DNA of 64,000 nt from Rhizopus arrhizus (Eukaryota; Mucoromycota; Mucoromycetes; Mucorales; Rhizopodaceae), in the NCBI GenBank assembly GCA_024220505.1, contig JAKZZE010000026.1, positions 558,001-622,000 on the forward strand, given 5' to 3'. The translations under genes were made by a program, and so were the position numbers. Each line of letters begins with the position of its first letter. Positions within the stretch are counted from its first letter, which is position 1. Shown here piece after piece: positions 8,892 through 18,660 of this stretch. The notes under the pieces are model-generated. The model was not told the origin of the DNA, searched no databases, and saw only the letters and a list, made by a program, of their open reading frames with translations.

Positions 8892-11712
8892 TTACATATA
8901 AATTCTTCTTGGCAGAGCGAGAGTAAGAAGGTGGTTATCAACATATGGACATATAGCAACAGGGTTGAAAATCCTGTAAATTGGAAGTATATTGCTGCTT
9001 GTAACTGGATCAAATTGATTCTTCCACACTTGGATGCCAGTACCATCAAAGGTGGGAAAATGTTGGGTCGCATGGCTGTACCAATTGACGAATGCAAAAT
9101 AATGAGTGGTATTGTTGAAGGAATGTGAAAAAAAATATAATATTTGACCAATTCGTAGTTGGTTATTTACAACGGCTTGAATGTATGATGATGATGAATG
9201 ACTGTCTGATTGTTGGTAACGTTGTCCAAGCAAGTTAATTTTCTTAAATGATTGTATCATTGTACTAATTGTATTCATAATAGGTGTTTCATAGGTATCC
9301 ATATAATAATTTTGTAAGACTTCATAGTGTTCAGGGCATAAGATTTGTTGTTTGTTGTTGGTTTTTGAAGGAAGGGATTTTGGTGGCAGAGGCTCACTAC
9401 CAGTAATTGTCAGGTTAAATAGACTTGGTCCGTCTATGAACTGAGCGTAATCAAATGGCGTTAGACCACTCTCGTCATTCGTAACTTCGCCTATTTCCCT
9501 TATAAAGTTGAGTAGTAGGAGCATGTCTTCGTTGTTGGTATTAATAAGTGTTGATAATGAATGTATAAGATCTTGTGTATGTATTGTTTGTGTAAGCATA
9601 GTGACATAAGTAGTTTCGAAGCCTGTCTTGTAATTGATATTTATCTTTTTGACATCACCATTCAAGCGTTCAAAACCATAGAGCCAAAAGGCATAAGAGG
9701 GACCAAAGTCCAAAAAGCATTCTTTCAAATGCATGTGCATATGCATATTTGGTGTTATACTTGTTTTTCCATAAAGTTGAGCACAAGTCTTGCCAAAGGT
9801 CTTAAATAATGAATGTGCTGTGTGTATTTCTTCAATTGTGATTAAAGGACCAGTCACCAATCTTACTGCTTCTACATATCGCATCCAATTGATGAAATGT
9901 TCACCGATTAGTCTTTGTTTTAACAGAAAAGGCGAAAGCACAACACACCACGTTCTCCATTCATCGGATTTCATATTGCTAAAAGTACTTTCAATCTTGC
10001 CTTTTTTTTTTGTTTTTTTTTTATACAAAAAATTAGTGTTCAGAATTATCACATAATTAATTCTTTATATTTGTTGCATACCTTTGGAGATTCTGCAGTA
10101 CTGTGAAGGAATAGCAATTGAAGCTGATTCATCAGCCATGGCTTTGAAATCAGCCGTAGAAAGAAGCCCGTGATCTACCCAAACTTCAACCATTCGTTTT
10201 GGCGTACCTAGAAATAAATTGTGCATAGGATCAACTGTTGTTAACCTTACAACATCAAAGTATTCTAGTCGGTGAAGTTCACTCCATTTACTTCCTGTGT
10301 CCGTCTGCAGGGTTCTTTGTTGTGTAATGTGAGTGGCATTGAGCCAAGCATATGCTTCTTGGCGCTGCTGGGTATTGTTTCGCAGAATCCAATGCTCATC
10401 GTCAAAGTCTGAAAAATCTGGCTTCGTTGAATTTGCACCAGTACTGATTCGCGAAAACACAGTGGAACACTTGTTGCAGGCTTTGTGCGCGGATTGACCC
10501 ATGAATCCAGCTACTTTACGAGCTGCTGGTATATCACAGTTAACGGACATCAAAGCAACACGTACCATCTCACCGTTTCTATTCTGGTACGTTGGCATCA
10601 TCATACCTCCGTACAAGGTATTCAGCTCTGCAATCATTGGTCGCAAGAAATTTTGGAGCTGGTCATCCGTGGGCTCGCCAGGCCCAGGAATCATACCAAC
10701 CAGGATGATGTTGGAAACCTTCATCCTGGAACCCCTTGGAAGGTTGTTGATAGTGAGATATACACCACCGCAAGAGTAATGCATACCATCACTAGGTTGA
10801 AACCAATCAACGTTCAATGACACCATTAATGATCGTCTTTTATTCACAAATGGCTCCCCAGCTGAGTCGACCATCTCATTCCAGACTCTACCATCATAAA
10901 TGTCATACAACACACCTTCCTCCACATATCGACCTCTCCACTGTTCAATTTCTGTTTCAAAGTTCGGACGGACAAAGAACTTCTTCAACGTTTCGACAAT
11001 TGAGTTGTACGGGAACTCAAGGACGGGCTTCAGGCTGCTGCCAACAAAAAGTGAATTACCACATGGGCGCTCTTGTCTGTGGGGGTTGTTTGCAAACCTG
11101 ACAAAAGGGCATAGTCGGGTATGCAAACTTCCCGTGTCATAAACACTTCTACAAAGAGAACAGACAAGGAAACGGGAGACACCACTACTGGCAGAGGAAT
11201 AATTGACCATGGCACGAGCAGTGGAGATCTTTGTAGGAATCTCCATGCCATGGCCAAGGGCACGAACAAAGAAAGAAAGAAAGGCCAACAGTTCTTCACC
11301 GGCTTCAACAGAAAGGTGCTTTGCTTGAAAAAGCACAAGGTAAAGGACCAGGAGATACTCCAGTTGTTGGTCGTTGGTCATTTCTTCTTCCATGTCGATA
11401 TCCATGTCAGCATCAAGGTCGAATTCTAAATTTGTTTAATTAAAAAAAGGGTGTGTTTATAAATATACCTTCAAACGTGCTTCTTTCGGTAGAACTGGTG
11501 GGTTGCTCGAAGATATTTTCTAATCTTCTTTGTCTCAAAACTATTTTAATTGCACTTTAGTCTTTCTGCATTTCTTTAAAAAAAGTACCTTCTCCAACTT
11601 TGTCAATACGCTTATGAGTATTAGCGGTTTTCTTGGCAATCATTTTGAATCCTTCAGGACATTTGCTGCATTTGGTGCATTGGCATTTAACTTTGTTGTT
11701 AGTGGCGTTCAT
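8892..11712 (-). CDS. Tnp2-type (EnSpm/CACTA) transposase, 4 exons
   Basis: On the minus strand I read exons 11712-11589, 11540-11469, 11425-10082 and 10000-8892, separated by 48-, 43- and 81-bp GT..AG introns; phases agree and give an 882-aa protein. The N-terminus has a Cys cluster (CQCTKCSKC, about residues 10-18). The body carries Tnp2-family motifs: SLNVDWFQPSDG, GMIPGPGEPTDDQLQNFLRP, VALMSVNCDIPAARKVAGF with a CNKC pair after it, then VDPMHNLFLGTPKRM. The exon 3-4 join restores a RISKGKIESTF..SDEW segment. It would bind element ends and catalyse excision and integration in the nucleus. No stop breaks the spliced frame, so it may be functional. Confidence 0.82.
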
Positions 11713-11984
11713 TTCAAAAAAAAAAAAAATATTCAGGATTTAGTAGAGGAATAAGATAGAGAAAAATGCGTGATAAAAAAAACTAAAGCAAATATACTAA
11801 ATTTGGATGTCGGTTCCTAAACAGTAACAGTTTTACATGTACTAAAGAAATGTTTTTTTTTTCCCTTGTTTTGTTTCAGAGAACATATTTAACATTGAGG
11901 ATACAAAAGATATAAAAGAAAACTCAACAATGGTTAAAATGTAAGTTTGTAACAACAAAAATAACAACCAAGTCTAATGTCGGT
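11713..11984. other. Upstream region of the transposase gene
   Basis: AT-rich sequence just upstream of the transposase ATG (minus strand). On the plus strand it holds splice-like signals (TTTGTTTCAG at about 11870-11880 and a GTAAGT near 11941) flanking a short open stretch, but no continuous ORF could be assembled. It probably contains the transposase promoter. Confidence 0.4.
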
Positions 11985-13037
11985 TTCTTTTTTTTTTTTT
12001 TTTTTTACATTAGGAATTCCTAATGGGTCACATTCGGATGACGAACATGAACCTCATGAGCAAAGTTGTTCTTTCCAACACGATAAAACTATAAGAATAT
12101 CAAACTTATATTGTTGCTTGTTGTTGAAAAGTTTTTTTTGATAAAGAAAGTTGGCAATGTTAACATCTCTAATGGCTAATGGCTAATGGCAAATTACACC
12201 CATGTGCAAACATAAAGTAAGTAATGAACTAATATAAGCTTAAAAACATATATTCTTTTATATTATTTGTCATAAAAAATAATAAAGCACTTTATTTACT
12301 TGAAAAACAAAAAAATTGTGCTTGTATCTATTAATTATAATTGCCTTGTAACAAGATGTTAACAAAGCTTCTTTTTTTTTTTATTCTTTTTAGAATATAC
12401 ACGTATTCTTTTGTTATAATGTAAAAGCATTTGTATTTTTATAAAACATGTTTACTGTTAGGTTATTGTTTTCATTTGAATAAGTAACATTTTATTGCTA
12501 TGCTCTTTTTTTTTTTTTTTTTTTTTTTTACTAGGTCTTTTTTTTTAACTTTGTCTTTTTTTTTTTACTTTTAATTTTCCAGCTTCTTTTTTTTCCCAAA
12601 CGCAACTATTTTGTTAAGTTCTGTTACACGCTTCAAATGAACTAAGCTAAAGATCACAGACTGCCTTCCTAATATGTATTCTTTTGATCAAAATAATCAC
12701 AATGTGTTTTTGTTTTCCGCATTTTGCCCTCAAAAATAAAAAAAAGAAAATATCGGTCTTTCAACGATAGAGGAGAACAGGCTTTCCAAAAAGAGACTAT
12801 TTGAAAAAAAAAGACACTTTTTTAAAACATGAATAACTCTATGAATACTTACACCACAAAACAAATAATAAAATTATTAAATTTCTTTATTTTTTTCGCA
12901 CCTAAATCTTTTTTCAAAATTCAAAAAGGTGCAATACAGAGCATTTTAATTTTTTTCGTTTAATCAAAGTTATTTAAATCGTTGAAATTTTGATGTTAGA
13001 AATGACTGCCAATGACTGATAACGCTGAAAATCACCA
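11985..13037. repeat. Non-coding block Y, first copy
   Basis: About 1.05 kb closely similar to 14655 to about 15600, starting after a poly-T tract at ACATTAGGAATTCCTAATGG. It contains many poly-T/poly-A tracts and AATAAA-like signals but no gene. The poly-T-ACATTAG start resembles a splice acceptor followed by a short open exon (..SDDEHEPHEQ..), which may be a relic. The last ~130 bp before the palindrome diverge from the second copy. Confidence 0.7.
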
Positions 13038-13064
13038 ATTATTTGCAGTGGCACTGCAAATAAT
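13038..13064. repeat. 27-bp palindrome, second copy
   Basis: Same ATTATTTGCAGTG-G-CACTGCAAATAAT palindrome as at 2504-2530; it marks the junction between the two candidate CACTA-like units. Confidence 0.7.
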
Positions 13065-13393
13065 CGTGCAAACTCTGCACACTGTTAATTTTTAGCAATA
13101 TGCTTTTCTGTTTAACGATGCCAAAAGCTGTGATTGAATGGGTATTTATGCCGACGTCAATATCGGCACCCTTTAAGGACCTAAATGTCTGTCAATATAT
13201 TCTGCGTCTCTGTATGGTGCCGATATTAACGAAAATGATGATCCATAGCTCTAAGTAGATTTATACAGACCCAATTGTCGTTCTGCGAAGGCGTCTCTCT
13301 TGTTAGCTGCTTTACATAGTCTATTCTACGTTATAAATAATTTGGCAACCAATGATACTTTTTAAATCATTACTTTATTTGTCTTTTTACTCT

Positions 13394-13510
13394 TTATAAA
13401 CCACTCATATTGCCTTATATACTTCTTTATGAACCACTCATATTGCCTTATATACTTCTTTATGAACCACTCATATTGCTTTATATACTTCTTTACCGAC
13501 CATTCATATT
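13394..13510. repeat. 33-bp tandem repeat, about 3.5 units
   Basis: Unit TTATGAACCACTCATATTGC followed by CTTATATACTTCT. The homologous array at 2854-2940 has one unit fewer, so the array changes length between copies. It lies between poly-A/T stretches in block X. Confidence 0.85.
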
Positions 13511-13884
13511 GAAATAAATATTGCTTTATATATACAAAAAAATAGGGATTTTGTTTATAAAAAATACTTTTTTTTATTTAAATAAAATAATAATAATACA
13601 TAGTATTTCTTTGCTTGTAGCGTTTTAACTGTGTACTTGACTTACCTAATGTCACCAGAATAGCAGCATCTAATCTAAAATACATCAATTAATCTCGTGG
13701 AACTCAAAAAGTTTTCAAAAGAAAAAAAAAAAAAGCCAAGCTCAAGGATTCAGAGACACAAGGATTCAAGGATTCAAGGATTCAAGGACTTGGGTAATTA
13801 AAGCAAAAGAAGGAAATACATCAGTACTTAAGAACTAAAGTAAAAACCATGATAGAAACAGAAAGAGGCCAAAGCAGAGCAGCA

Positions 13885-14250
13885 CTCATCTATAATGATT
13901 ATTAGCTATCGTGTATGTATCGTAAAAGCAATAGTACCTTTCTTTAGATAGACAAGGGGAAGAAAACTTGCTGAGCTTTTACCAATAAGTAAAAAAAAGG
14001 AAGCAGTACGTATCTATAATAATTATTAGCTATGATGGATATGTAATAAAAGTAATAGTACCTTTAGATGGGCTAAGAGAAAAAAACTAGCTAAGCGTAT
14101 ACTCACAAGTAAAAAAAGCAGCAGGCATCTATAATAATTATTAGCTATGATGGATATGTAATAAAAGTAATAGTACCTTGCTTTAGATGGACCATGAAAA
14201 AAAAAAGAAAAGAAAAAAAGATACCAGTCAAGCCTATACCAACAAGTAAA
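13885..14250. repeat. Tandem array of three ~110-125-bp units in block X
   Basis: Each unit starts TCTATAAT(G/A)ATTATTAGCTAT and includes AAAAGTAATAGTACCTT and an ACAAGTAAAA end. It matches the array at 3321-3720, where the units contain longer poly-A runs. Confidence 0.75.
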
Positions 14251-14638
14251 AGAAGAAGCAATAATAATCCTGGGAAAAAGACTTTATAAAGGCCATTTAG
14301 ACTATAAAGAAAGAAATCAATACAATATTACTAAAGTACAAGTACCGTTAGAACAGGAATACAATTTATATAATATTAAGAACTTACCTTTTATAAAAAA
14401 GAGAAGAAAAAAAAAAGAAAAAAAAAAAAAAGAGAAGTGCTTTTTTGTAGCCTTATTTTACCAATGTTACACTTATTCACTGTCTATCCATATTAGAAAA
14501 CAAAAACAGTTGCTTTTCATGTAGTCTGTATTTAATGGTATCCCAAAAGATAACTTATACATTGCTTGAGTAAGTTTTATTACTTGCGTGCAATATCTTT
14601 AACGTGGAGGATATTATTTTTTCTTTTCTTTTTTCTTT

Positions 14639-14675
<37 letters not shown>

Positions 14676-15757
14676 TTAGGAATTCCTAATGGGACACATT
14701 CGGATGACGAACATGAACCTCATGAGCAAAGTTGTTCTTTCCAACACGATAAAACTATAAGAATGTCAAACTTATATTACTGCTTGTTGTTGAAAAGTTT
14801 TTTTTGGTAAAGGAAGTTGGCAATGTTAACATCTCTAATGGCTAATGGCTAATGGCAAATTACACCCATGTGCAAACATAAAGTAAGTAATGAACTAGTA
14901 TAAGCTTAAAAACATATATTCTTTTATATTATTTGTCATAAAAAAAATAATAAAGCACTTTATTTACTTGAAAAACAAAAAAAAACTGTGCATGTATCTA
15001 TTAATTATAACTGCCTTGTAACAAGATGTTAACAAAGCCTCTTTTTTTTTTATTCTTTTTAGAATATACACATAATCTTTTGTTACAATGTAAAAGCATT
15101 TGTATTTTTATAAAACATGTTTACTGTTAGGTTATTGTTTTCATTTGAATAAGTAACATTTTATTGCTATGCCCTTTTTTTTTTTTTCACTAGGTCTTTT
15201 TTTTTAACTTTGTCTTTTTTTTTTTACTTTTAATTTTTCAGCTTCTTTTTTTTTCCCAAACGCAACTATTTTGTTACATTCTGTTACACGTTTCTAATGA
15301 GCTAAGCTAAAAAGCACAGACTGCCTTCCTAATATGTATTCTTCTGATCAAAATAATCACAATGTGTTTTTGTTTTCCGCATTTTGCCCTCAAAAATAAA
15401 AAAAAGAAGATATCGGTCTTTCAACGATAGAGGAGAACAAGCTTTCCAAAAAAAGATCATCTGTAAAAAAAAGTCATTTTTTTAAAACGTGAATAACTTT
15501 ATGAATATTTACCTTACAATGAAAAAAATAACATTACTTAATTTCTTATTTTTTTCGCATCTAAATCTTTTTTCATATTTCGAAAATGACCAATACAGCA
15601 AGATATAATGTTTTTTTAAAAAAAAACTTTAAAATCTGTGGACCTATGACTGTCACCGATATCAGAATTCTACGTCAAAGGTGCAACATTATTTGCAGTG
15701 TGGGTGCAACATTATTTGCAGTGCTCTTGTCAAAACTTTAGCTTCGGCAAAAAAAGT

Positions 15758-15852
15758 GCTCTTGTAGCTCAGCTGGTTAGAGCGTCGTGCTTATATTGTT
15801 CAAATATACTTGAGTCACGCGAAGGTCGCGAGTTCGATCCTCGCCTAGAGCA
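15758..15852 (+). tRNA. tRNA-Ile(UAU) with 21-nt intron
   Basis: A cloverleaf of 74 nt after removal of an intron at 15796-15816. The acceptor stem 15758-15764 pairs with 15845-15851 with one T-T mismatch; the discriminator is A15852. D-arm GCTC..GAGC; anticodon stem TCGTG/CGCGA; anticodon TAT at 15792-15794 after the invariant T33; T-arm GCGAG-TTCGATC-CTCGC. The intron follows position 37, the canonical site, and contains AATATA that can pair with the anticodon. Fungal tRNA-Ile(UAU) genes are known to carry introns. The CCA is not encoded. A short T-run (about 15872) may terminate Pol III. It is the only clear non-transposon gene in the window and lies about 105 bp upstream of the G1/G2 insertions. 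Confidence 0.93.
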
Positions 15853-15960
15853 TGAATGAAGTACTGAACGTTTTCAGTTTTGCTGAAGTGTCATACCTTT
15901 TGTTCCAGTGTGACGATGTTGAAAGAAGACAAACAGTAAATATTTTTTTTGTACCACTGT

Positions 15961-17042
15961 TGTAACAAACAGGAATGAAACGTCGGAATTTAAATCGTTG
16001 CAGTTTATAACGAACGCCTTGCAGTTTACAACAGCCACCTTACACTATACAACAACCGCCTCTTATGTTATTGTAGCACAAATGATGAAGTTTTGGATCC
16101 GGAGAACAATGATGATCACAAGAACAAATTTTGATGTCCAGCGACATTGATGTCGTTCGACATAGATTGTAACCAACAATAAGCCACGCCTTTTTTTATA
16201 TAAATAAGATGAATATTTTTAACCAAATAACAGACATTCAATAAACAAAATCTTCTTGCGCTTAAAAGCAATTGTTTCTTATTGGGTCACAAACACCTTT
16301 TCTTTTCTTTTTATTTTTACTTATTCTTTCTGATCTGATACCTGAATTATCACGAATCAAGAAAGATCCCTTTTATTTTTATCTTTTATTAAACAATCTT
16401 ACTCCTAACCTTATTGATCTATAAAGATCTGGTGGTCACTACTTAAAATCAAATTACTTTATCAAAAGAACTGTTAAACGTTCAATCAAGTTAATCAAAC
16501 TCAAGTCATTCAAGGCTTCAAACTTCAAACTAAACAAATCTACATCACTTTAACACAATCCAAATCCCAAGTACTAACAAGTTACATTATAACAACCATT
16601 CAAAATACCAAAAACAGAACAAAATCATAAAACCCAAAAACATATAAATAACCTCACATAATAATCTCAAAAAATATGACTTCTTAACTTCTAACTTCCT
16701 AACTTCTCTCTTATTTTATTTTTACTTTTTCTTTTTATCAAATAAATATTCTTTCAAAGAGGCAAACTATCTCTTATTTTATTTAACATCAAGAACAAGA
16801 AGTCCCTTGAAGCTATTATACTTCATTGTAAATCCCCTTTTTTATTTTACTTTATCTTTTTATTTTTATTCTACCTTAACTAAAACAGTTTGATCTACTT
16901 TATAAGATCTGGTGGTCACTATAACAAGCGAATCAAGCCAATCCAACTCATATAAAAGCAATTATTATACCAATTACAACTTAAATCTGTTTATTTAAAC
17001 CTCAACTCAACACACTCAAGCGAACTAGTAAAATTTATTACA
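15961..17042 (+). repeat. G1 5' LTR, long form with two promoter-like modules
   Basis: Compared with the 3' LTR it carries about 518 extra bases (about 16068-16588). That extra module has its own TATA (TATATAAATAAG, about 16196) and AATAAA (about 16240) and ends in GATCTGGTGGTCACTA (16426-16441). The shared module repeats the pattern: TATA (ACATATAAATAAC, about 16639), AAATAAAT (about 16741) and GATCTGGTGGTCACTA (16906-16921). Confidence 0.85.
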
Positions 17043-17044
17043 TT

Positions 17045-17062
17045 TGGTGGTCACTACGAGGG
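17045..17062 (+). promoter_or_regulatory. G1 primer-binding site (putative)
   Basis: TGGTGGTCACTACGAGGG, two bases after the LTR end CA, would pair with a tRNA 3' end reading CCCTCGTAGTGACCACCA. G2 has the same site at 36253. I cannot assign the tRNA. PBS-like copies also lie inside the LTR. Confidence 0.65.
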
Positions 17063-17935
17063 GAAATAAAACATCAAATCAAGAAATCAAATCAAGAAAT
17101 TAATACGAGGGACAAAATTGAAAAACTACAACGAAATCATATCAATAAATCAAATTAAATCAAGAAACCAACAGAACAAATTAAAAACAATCAGAAGACA
17201 CTCAAAATAGAATCAACAATTTCAAAACACTTATTATCGACAATGACAACAATAGGACCTAACGTGTTGGCTCCAGTCAGCAACCAAAGCGCAACCCAAG
17301 GATATCGTCCCAGGTTAATTGAATTTTATGGCTATGAAGGAGAAGATTTCCGACATTTTTTAGAAATACTTGAATCATTTCTTGCAATTAGCAACATATA
17401 CAGTGATTCACGAAAATTCGTCATCCTCAAGTCACAATTACGGCGCGCAGCAAAAATATATTACGAAAATGTTATACTCAAAAAGAATCCTGAACTTACC
17501 TACGATGTAGCTATTGAAAAGCTGAAAGATCACTATATCACACCTGAATTAATACAAAGTTATGAACTGGAATTCAATGGAATGTACCAAGGAGAACAAG
17601 AACATCCGCAAATTTTTCTGGCTAGACTACGAGAAGCAGCTGACCTAGCAAATATTACTAGTGAAGAGGTGATTCAAAGTCGATTCCGTGCCGGTCTCTT
17701 AAGAGAAATTAAACAATTCTGTATCCAAAGCAGCTCCAAAACATTTCAAGAGTGGATAAATCATGCAGAAGGATGGTGGAATGCAAACAGACCACGCAAG
17801 ATCGCAATGGTCGATAACCCCTTTATTCCACGCAATATTAACAACGCCTTCATCTACCACGACGAAGACAATTATCGCAACCATTACGCTATAAACAATC
17901 ACAATGTTGAAATTATAGATACAGATGAAATATAA

Positions 17936-18192
17936 TGTAAATTGAGTTTGAATATAAAATTTATGTGTGTTTCAAGCAGACTTTTATTAAAGGTTAACAA
18001 AACATATTATTTAAATGAGGGAATGTATGTCTTACTTTTTGTGAGATATGTGTTTTTTAAAGTTTTGAATAATTTTATAAGCAATTCACAACACGTAGTA
18101 AAAAGGGGGAAATCAGAAGTATTGAAAGGAAGGGAATTTATAGTTATCTGCAAAAATCTGCCTTTTAATTGTTTTACCACGTCATTAGATTT
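17936..18192. other. Foreign ~260-bp segment inside G1 gag
   Basis: G2 gag runs on at this point (IELVDVDESHGHIIPV..), while G1 has about 260 bp of unrelated AT-rich sequence. It is not an intron because an in-frame TAA precedes the only GTAAAT donor. No clear TIR, TSD or tail was found. It could be a small MITE or filler DNA. Confidence 0.55.
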
Positions 18193-18561
18193 TACCAAAA
18201 GGGCGAACCTTTTCAAATACCAACACAAGTAGTCACAATAAATGGTACGAGCAAACCAACCAGAATGATGCATCGTAATATCATTAGTGGCCCAACTCGA
18301 TTAACAACCATGGATATAAATGGTCATACAAATGGTGTTCAATATCAAGTGCATCATCGTCCAAGACATGAACATAATGAATCAGCACATTCAGACAGCC
18401 AACAAGAAATTCTCAACATGGTACAACAAGTTATTCGTAATGAACTAAACGGCTTTTATCAACCTAACAGATCATATAATCGTAACCCACTCGAAAATCC
18501 CAATAAATATAACAACAATTATCGTGACTACAGACGCAATAATGAACATAGTGGCTATCAA

Positions 18562-18660
18562 AACAACAACGGAAATGGATACAACAACAATGGAAATGGA
18601 TACAACAACAATGGAAATGGATACAACAACAATGGAAATGGATACAACAACAAAGGATAT
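18562..18660 (+). repeat. 21-bp tandem repeat in gag (Asn-rich)
   Basis: About four units of GGAAATGGATACAACAACAAT encode repeated GNGYNNN. The protein is low-complexity Asn/Gly/Tyr. Antisense ORFs over this region are shadows of the repeat. Confidence 0.85.

Larger units (their letters stand above)
2518..13050 (-). mobile_element. Candidate CACTA (EnSpm)-like DNA transposon, autonomous unit
   Basis: A 10.5-kb unit (about 7.3 kb without its two Tc1 insertions) bounded by CACTGCAAATAAT at 2518 and ATTATTTGCAGTG at 13050. It contains the spliced Tnp2-type transposase (8892-11712, minus), a convergent Gln-rich gene (7451-8701, plus) and two non-coding blocks, X (2799-5826) and Y (11985-13037). 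X and Y recur directly joined in the unit at 13052-15723. Beyond the 13-bp arms the ends of the two units do not match, and no clean 3-bp target duplication can be assigned because the units abut. The transposase family is clear; the element boundaries are inference. Confidence 0.6.
13052..15723. mobile_element. Candidate non-autonomous (deleted) CACTA-like unit
   Basis: Block X (13343-14640) is joined directly to block Y (14655 onward) with no coding region between, as expected for an internal-deletion derivative of the unit at 2518-13050. It starts CACTGCAAATAAT at 13052. The right end shows two tandem 23-bp copies of GGTGCAACATTATTTGCAGTG-type sequence (about 15679-15724), so the true edge is 15700 or 15723. 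The sequence 13065-13342 differs from the corresponding part of unit 1. An ordinary segmental duplication is the alternative. Confidence 0.5.

Noticed and set aside
8892..10052. 8892-10052 and 10065-11405 as two separate genes
   Set aside because: An 81-bp GT..AG intron joins them in phase and restores a continuous Tnp2-family segment.
13394..13510. Regular repeats resembling a CRISPR array
   Set aside because: The 33-bp units are contiguous with no unique spacers, and the context is eukaryotic.
17936..18192. Spliceosomal intron in G1 gag
   Set aside because: An in-frame TAA precedes the only GTAAAT donor and G2 lacks the segment.
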